This document shows positions 6,034 through 7,446 of a stretch of 7,446 bases of DNA, piece after piece. The stretch is from Rhodospirillales bacterium. Lineage in GTDB: Bacteria; Pseudomonadota; Alphaproteobacteria; Acetobacterales; Acetobacteraceae. Under the pieces are notes generated by a model. The model worked only from the letters and a program-made list of their open reading frames with translations, made no database searches and was not told the DNA's origin. The translations under genes were made by a program, and so were the position numbers. Location: positions 1-7,446 of the forward strand of contig CAHJXG010000342.1 in NCBI GenBank assembly GCA_903644035.1, in the 5' to 3' direction. Position 1 is the stretch's first letter, and every line of letters begins with the position of its first letter.

Positions 6034-6981
6034 TCACAGGCTGCGCAGCCAACGCTCCCATCTTGGGTCGTGCATGACGCTTCGGGCGCGCATGAACTTC
6101 CAGACCCCGTATTTGGCGTAGTCGAAGTCCAAGACCGACGCCTTCTCCTGGACAATCGACCAGCAGCCCCACTTGATGTCGGCCAACGCCTTGTGCAGCT
6201 GGCAGCGCGCGACGATGGCTGGGTCGACGCGGCCGAAATAGCGTTCGATCAGCTCGAACTCGACAGGCTCGGTGAAGAACATCTCGCCGAACCAAATCCC
6301 GAGATCATAGCAACGGTCGTTGTTGGACGCGTACTCGTAGTCGATCATCAGCATCCGGCCCGCGCTGGCGTCGAGCATGAAGTTCATCGGCATCGGATCG
6401 TTGAAGCAAGGCACGAGGTCCAGCCCGGCCGCCTCCAGCGCCCCGCGCGCCAGCCGGCATTGCCAGTCAAGCCAGGCGAAGTCCGGCGGGAACGCGCAAC
6501 CCATGCCGCGCGCCTGCATGACGTGCTCGTCGATCATGTCGAAGACGGTCTTGGTCAGACCCAAGGGGCTGCCACCATGGAACTGCCGGTAGCAGTCGAT
6601 TGCCAGGTCCCGAATCGGGCGGTCCTGGAACTGCAGGCTGTTGCAGGAGCGCATGCCTTCGAGGAATTCGGCGATCTCCACGCCGGTGTCCTCGAAGAAA
6701 TGGTGCACACGCGGACCCAAGCCGACGGAATGGGCGTTCATCGCCGCCTGGTTGGCGGCACGGCGGTCGATGAAGGCCTCCGTGCCCCGCCCGGGGATCT
6801 TGACGAAGAAGGCGGGGCCAGGGCCGGCCATCGTGACCTTGAAGTTCGAGTTGGTGATCCCGCCGCCAACCGGCTGGTATCGCGGCGCCCGATCCGTCCA
6901 GCCGGGCACGCGGCCAAGCGTCGCTTCCAGGGCATGTTCGGCCTCCGTCGCGGCGTCGCCCATCTGTTTGCCTGGCATCAT
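6034..6981 (-). CDS. Choline kinase/aminoglycoside phosphotransferase-fold protein, divergent catalytic loop
   Basis: This 315-residue cytoplasmic protein has the APH/choline kinase fold, probably an ATP-dependent kinase of a small hydroxylated amine. Seen in order: GGGITNSNFKV (39-49), like the LicA/choline kinase nucleotide loop; the putative ATP lysine in FFVKIPG (58-64); the catalytic loop CFNDPMPMNFML (192-203), with D195 and N200 present but Phe193 where the family has His (HGD/HND); and the metal-binding Asp in MIDYEYASNNDRCYDLG (212-228). The C-terminal YAKYGVWKFMRARS (288-301) matches the neighbouring gene's YAQWRLLRARM, so the two are paralogues. The double ATG at 6976-6981 is preceded by GGAGACAGG. 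The gene follows its paralogue by 15 bases, implying one operon. Substrate unknown; choline/ethanolamine-like compounds are only a family-based guess. Confidence 0.8.
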   Translation of the reverse strand: MMPGKQMGDAATEAEHALEATLGRVPGWTDRAPRYQPVGGGITNSNFKVTMAGPGPAFFVKIPGRGTEAFIDRRAANQAAMNAHSVGLGPRVHHFFEDTGVEIAEFLEGMRSCNSLQFQDRPIRDLAIDCYRQFHGGSPLGLTKTVFDMIDEHVMQARGMGCAFPPDFAWLDWQCRLARGALEAAGLDLVPCFNDPMPMNFMLDASAGRMLMIDYEYASNNDRCYDLGIWFGEMFFTEPVEFELIERYFGRVDPAIVARCQLHKALADIKWGCWSIVQEKASVLDFDYAKYGVWKFMRARSVMHDPRWERWLRSL

Positions 6982-6996
6982 CCTGTCTCCGGGCGG

Positions 6997-7446
6997 TCAG
7001 ACCGTGCGCAGCATGGCCTCGAACCCGCGGTCACGCAGGTTCATCCGTGCACGCAGGAGGCGCCATTGGGCGTATTTGAAGAACTCGATGTCCGGCCGGT
7101 CGGTGGTCGCCGCGGCGATCAGGCTGCGGATGCCCCAGGCCACGTCGTCGGCGATGCCGTAGAGCCGGCAGCGGGCAAACAGGCCCTCGTCGCTTCGCCC
7201 GGCATAGGCCTGCAAGGCGGCACGCGCCGGCGCGTCGAAGGCGCAGGCCTCGGCGAACAGCGAGCCGAGATCCCAATAGGGATCGGCGGTGCCGGCCTCG
7301 TCCCAATCCACCAGCAGCACTTGCCCGGCAGGCCCCAGCATGACGTTGGACGCGATCCCGTCGCCGTGGCACGCGACGAGGTCGATGCCGGAGGCGGCGA
7401 TGGCCCGCGCCATCTCGGCCACGTTGGCGAGCATCCAGGCGTGGTC
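6997..7446 (-). CDS. Choline kinase/aminoglycoside phosphotransferase-fold protein, C-terminal part (cut by window)
   Basis: The frame is open through the right edge, so only the last 149 residues are seen; the start lies outside. The fragment carries the classical catalytic loop ACHGDGIASNVML (25-37 of the fragment, HGD at 7360-7368) with the catalytic Asp and magnesium-binding Asn, followed by the metal-binding Asp in LLVDWDEAGTADPYWDLG (44-61). The rest resembles the downstream neighbour: ARCRLYGIADDVAWG (91-105) versus ARCQLHKALADIKWG, and the YAQWRLLRARM tail. It therefore looks like an intact active kinase of the APH/choline kinase family, duplicated and placed 15 bases upstream of its divergent partner. 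The nucleotide-binding N-lobe is not visible. The internal ATG at 7432-7434 is not the start, since coding similarity continues before it. Confidence 0.82.
   Translation of the reverse strand, partial: DHAWMLANVAEMARAIAASGIDLVACHGDGIASNVMLGPAGQVLLVDWDEAGTADPYWDLGSLFAEACAFDAPARAALQAYAGRSDEGLFARCRLYGIADDVAWGIRSLIAAATTDRPDIEFFKYAQWRLLRARMNLRDRGFEAMLRTV

Overview
The window is GC-rich DNA with long spurious antisense ORFs, typical of a high-GC alphaproteobacterium. The style of the branched-chain amino acid (HAAT) transporter, with LivM fused to LivG, and of the transposase tail ending in 'LANDN' suggests Rhodospirillales or Rhizobiales (Azospirillum-, Roseomonas- or Bradyrhizobium-like). That taxonomic guess is inference from gene style only.

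Layout from left to right. Positions 1-288 are a gene scar on the + strand: an N-proximal piece of a DppB/OppB-type peptide permease joined in frame to the last ~60 residues of an ISKra4-like transposase. Positions 289-728 hold no convincing gene, only several hairpins, and are probably the outer end of the insertion element plus the 3' flank of the next operon. Positions 729-5594, all on the - strand, are a compact four-gene operon for a complete HAAT ABC importer, transcribed right to left: periplasmic binding protein (livK-like, 4377-5594), permease LivH (3442-4314), a LivM-LivG permease-ATPase fusion (1452-3437) and ATPase LivF (729-1451). The permease and ATPase genes are separated by 4 and 0 bases. 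The binding protein gene is set apart by 62 bases carrying a perfect 12-bp GC-rich hairpin. Positions 5595-6033 hold the operon leader and promoter region and a decayed PIN-domain toxin gene. Positions 6034-7446 (- strand) hold two adjacent, mutually similar choline kinase/aminoglycoside phosphotransferase-fold genes. The upstream one runs off the right edge of the window.

How it works together: the binding protein captures a ligand in the periplasm and delivers it to the LivH/LivM channel, powered by the LivG and LivF domains. The ligand cannot be read from sequence; amino acids, amides, urea-like compounds and aromatic acids are all known for this family. The two small-molecule kinases lie upstream on the same strand and may act on a related substrate, but the ~440-base gap with a dead PIN gene argues for separate transcription units.

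I did not find a clearly new biological system. The items most worth checking are the LivM-LivG fusion with an extra hydrophobic segment, the tandem kinase pair in which one member has lost the catalytic-loop histidine, the strong hairpin between the binding protein and permease genes, and the two scars (transporter/transposase chimera and frameshifted PIN toxin).
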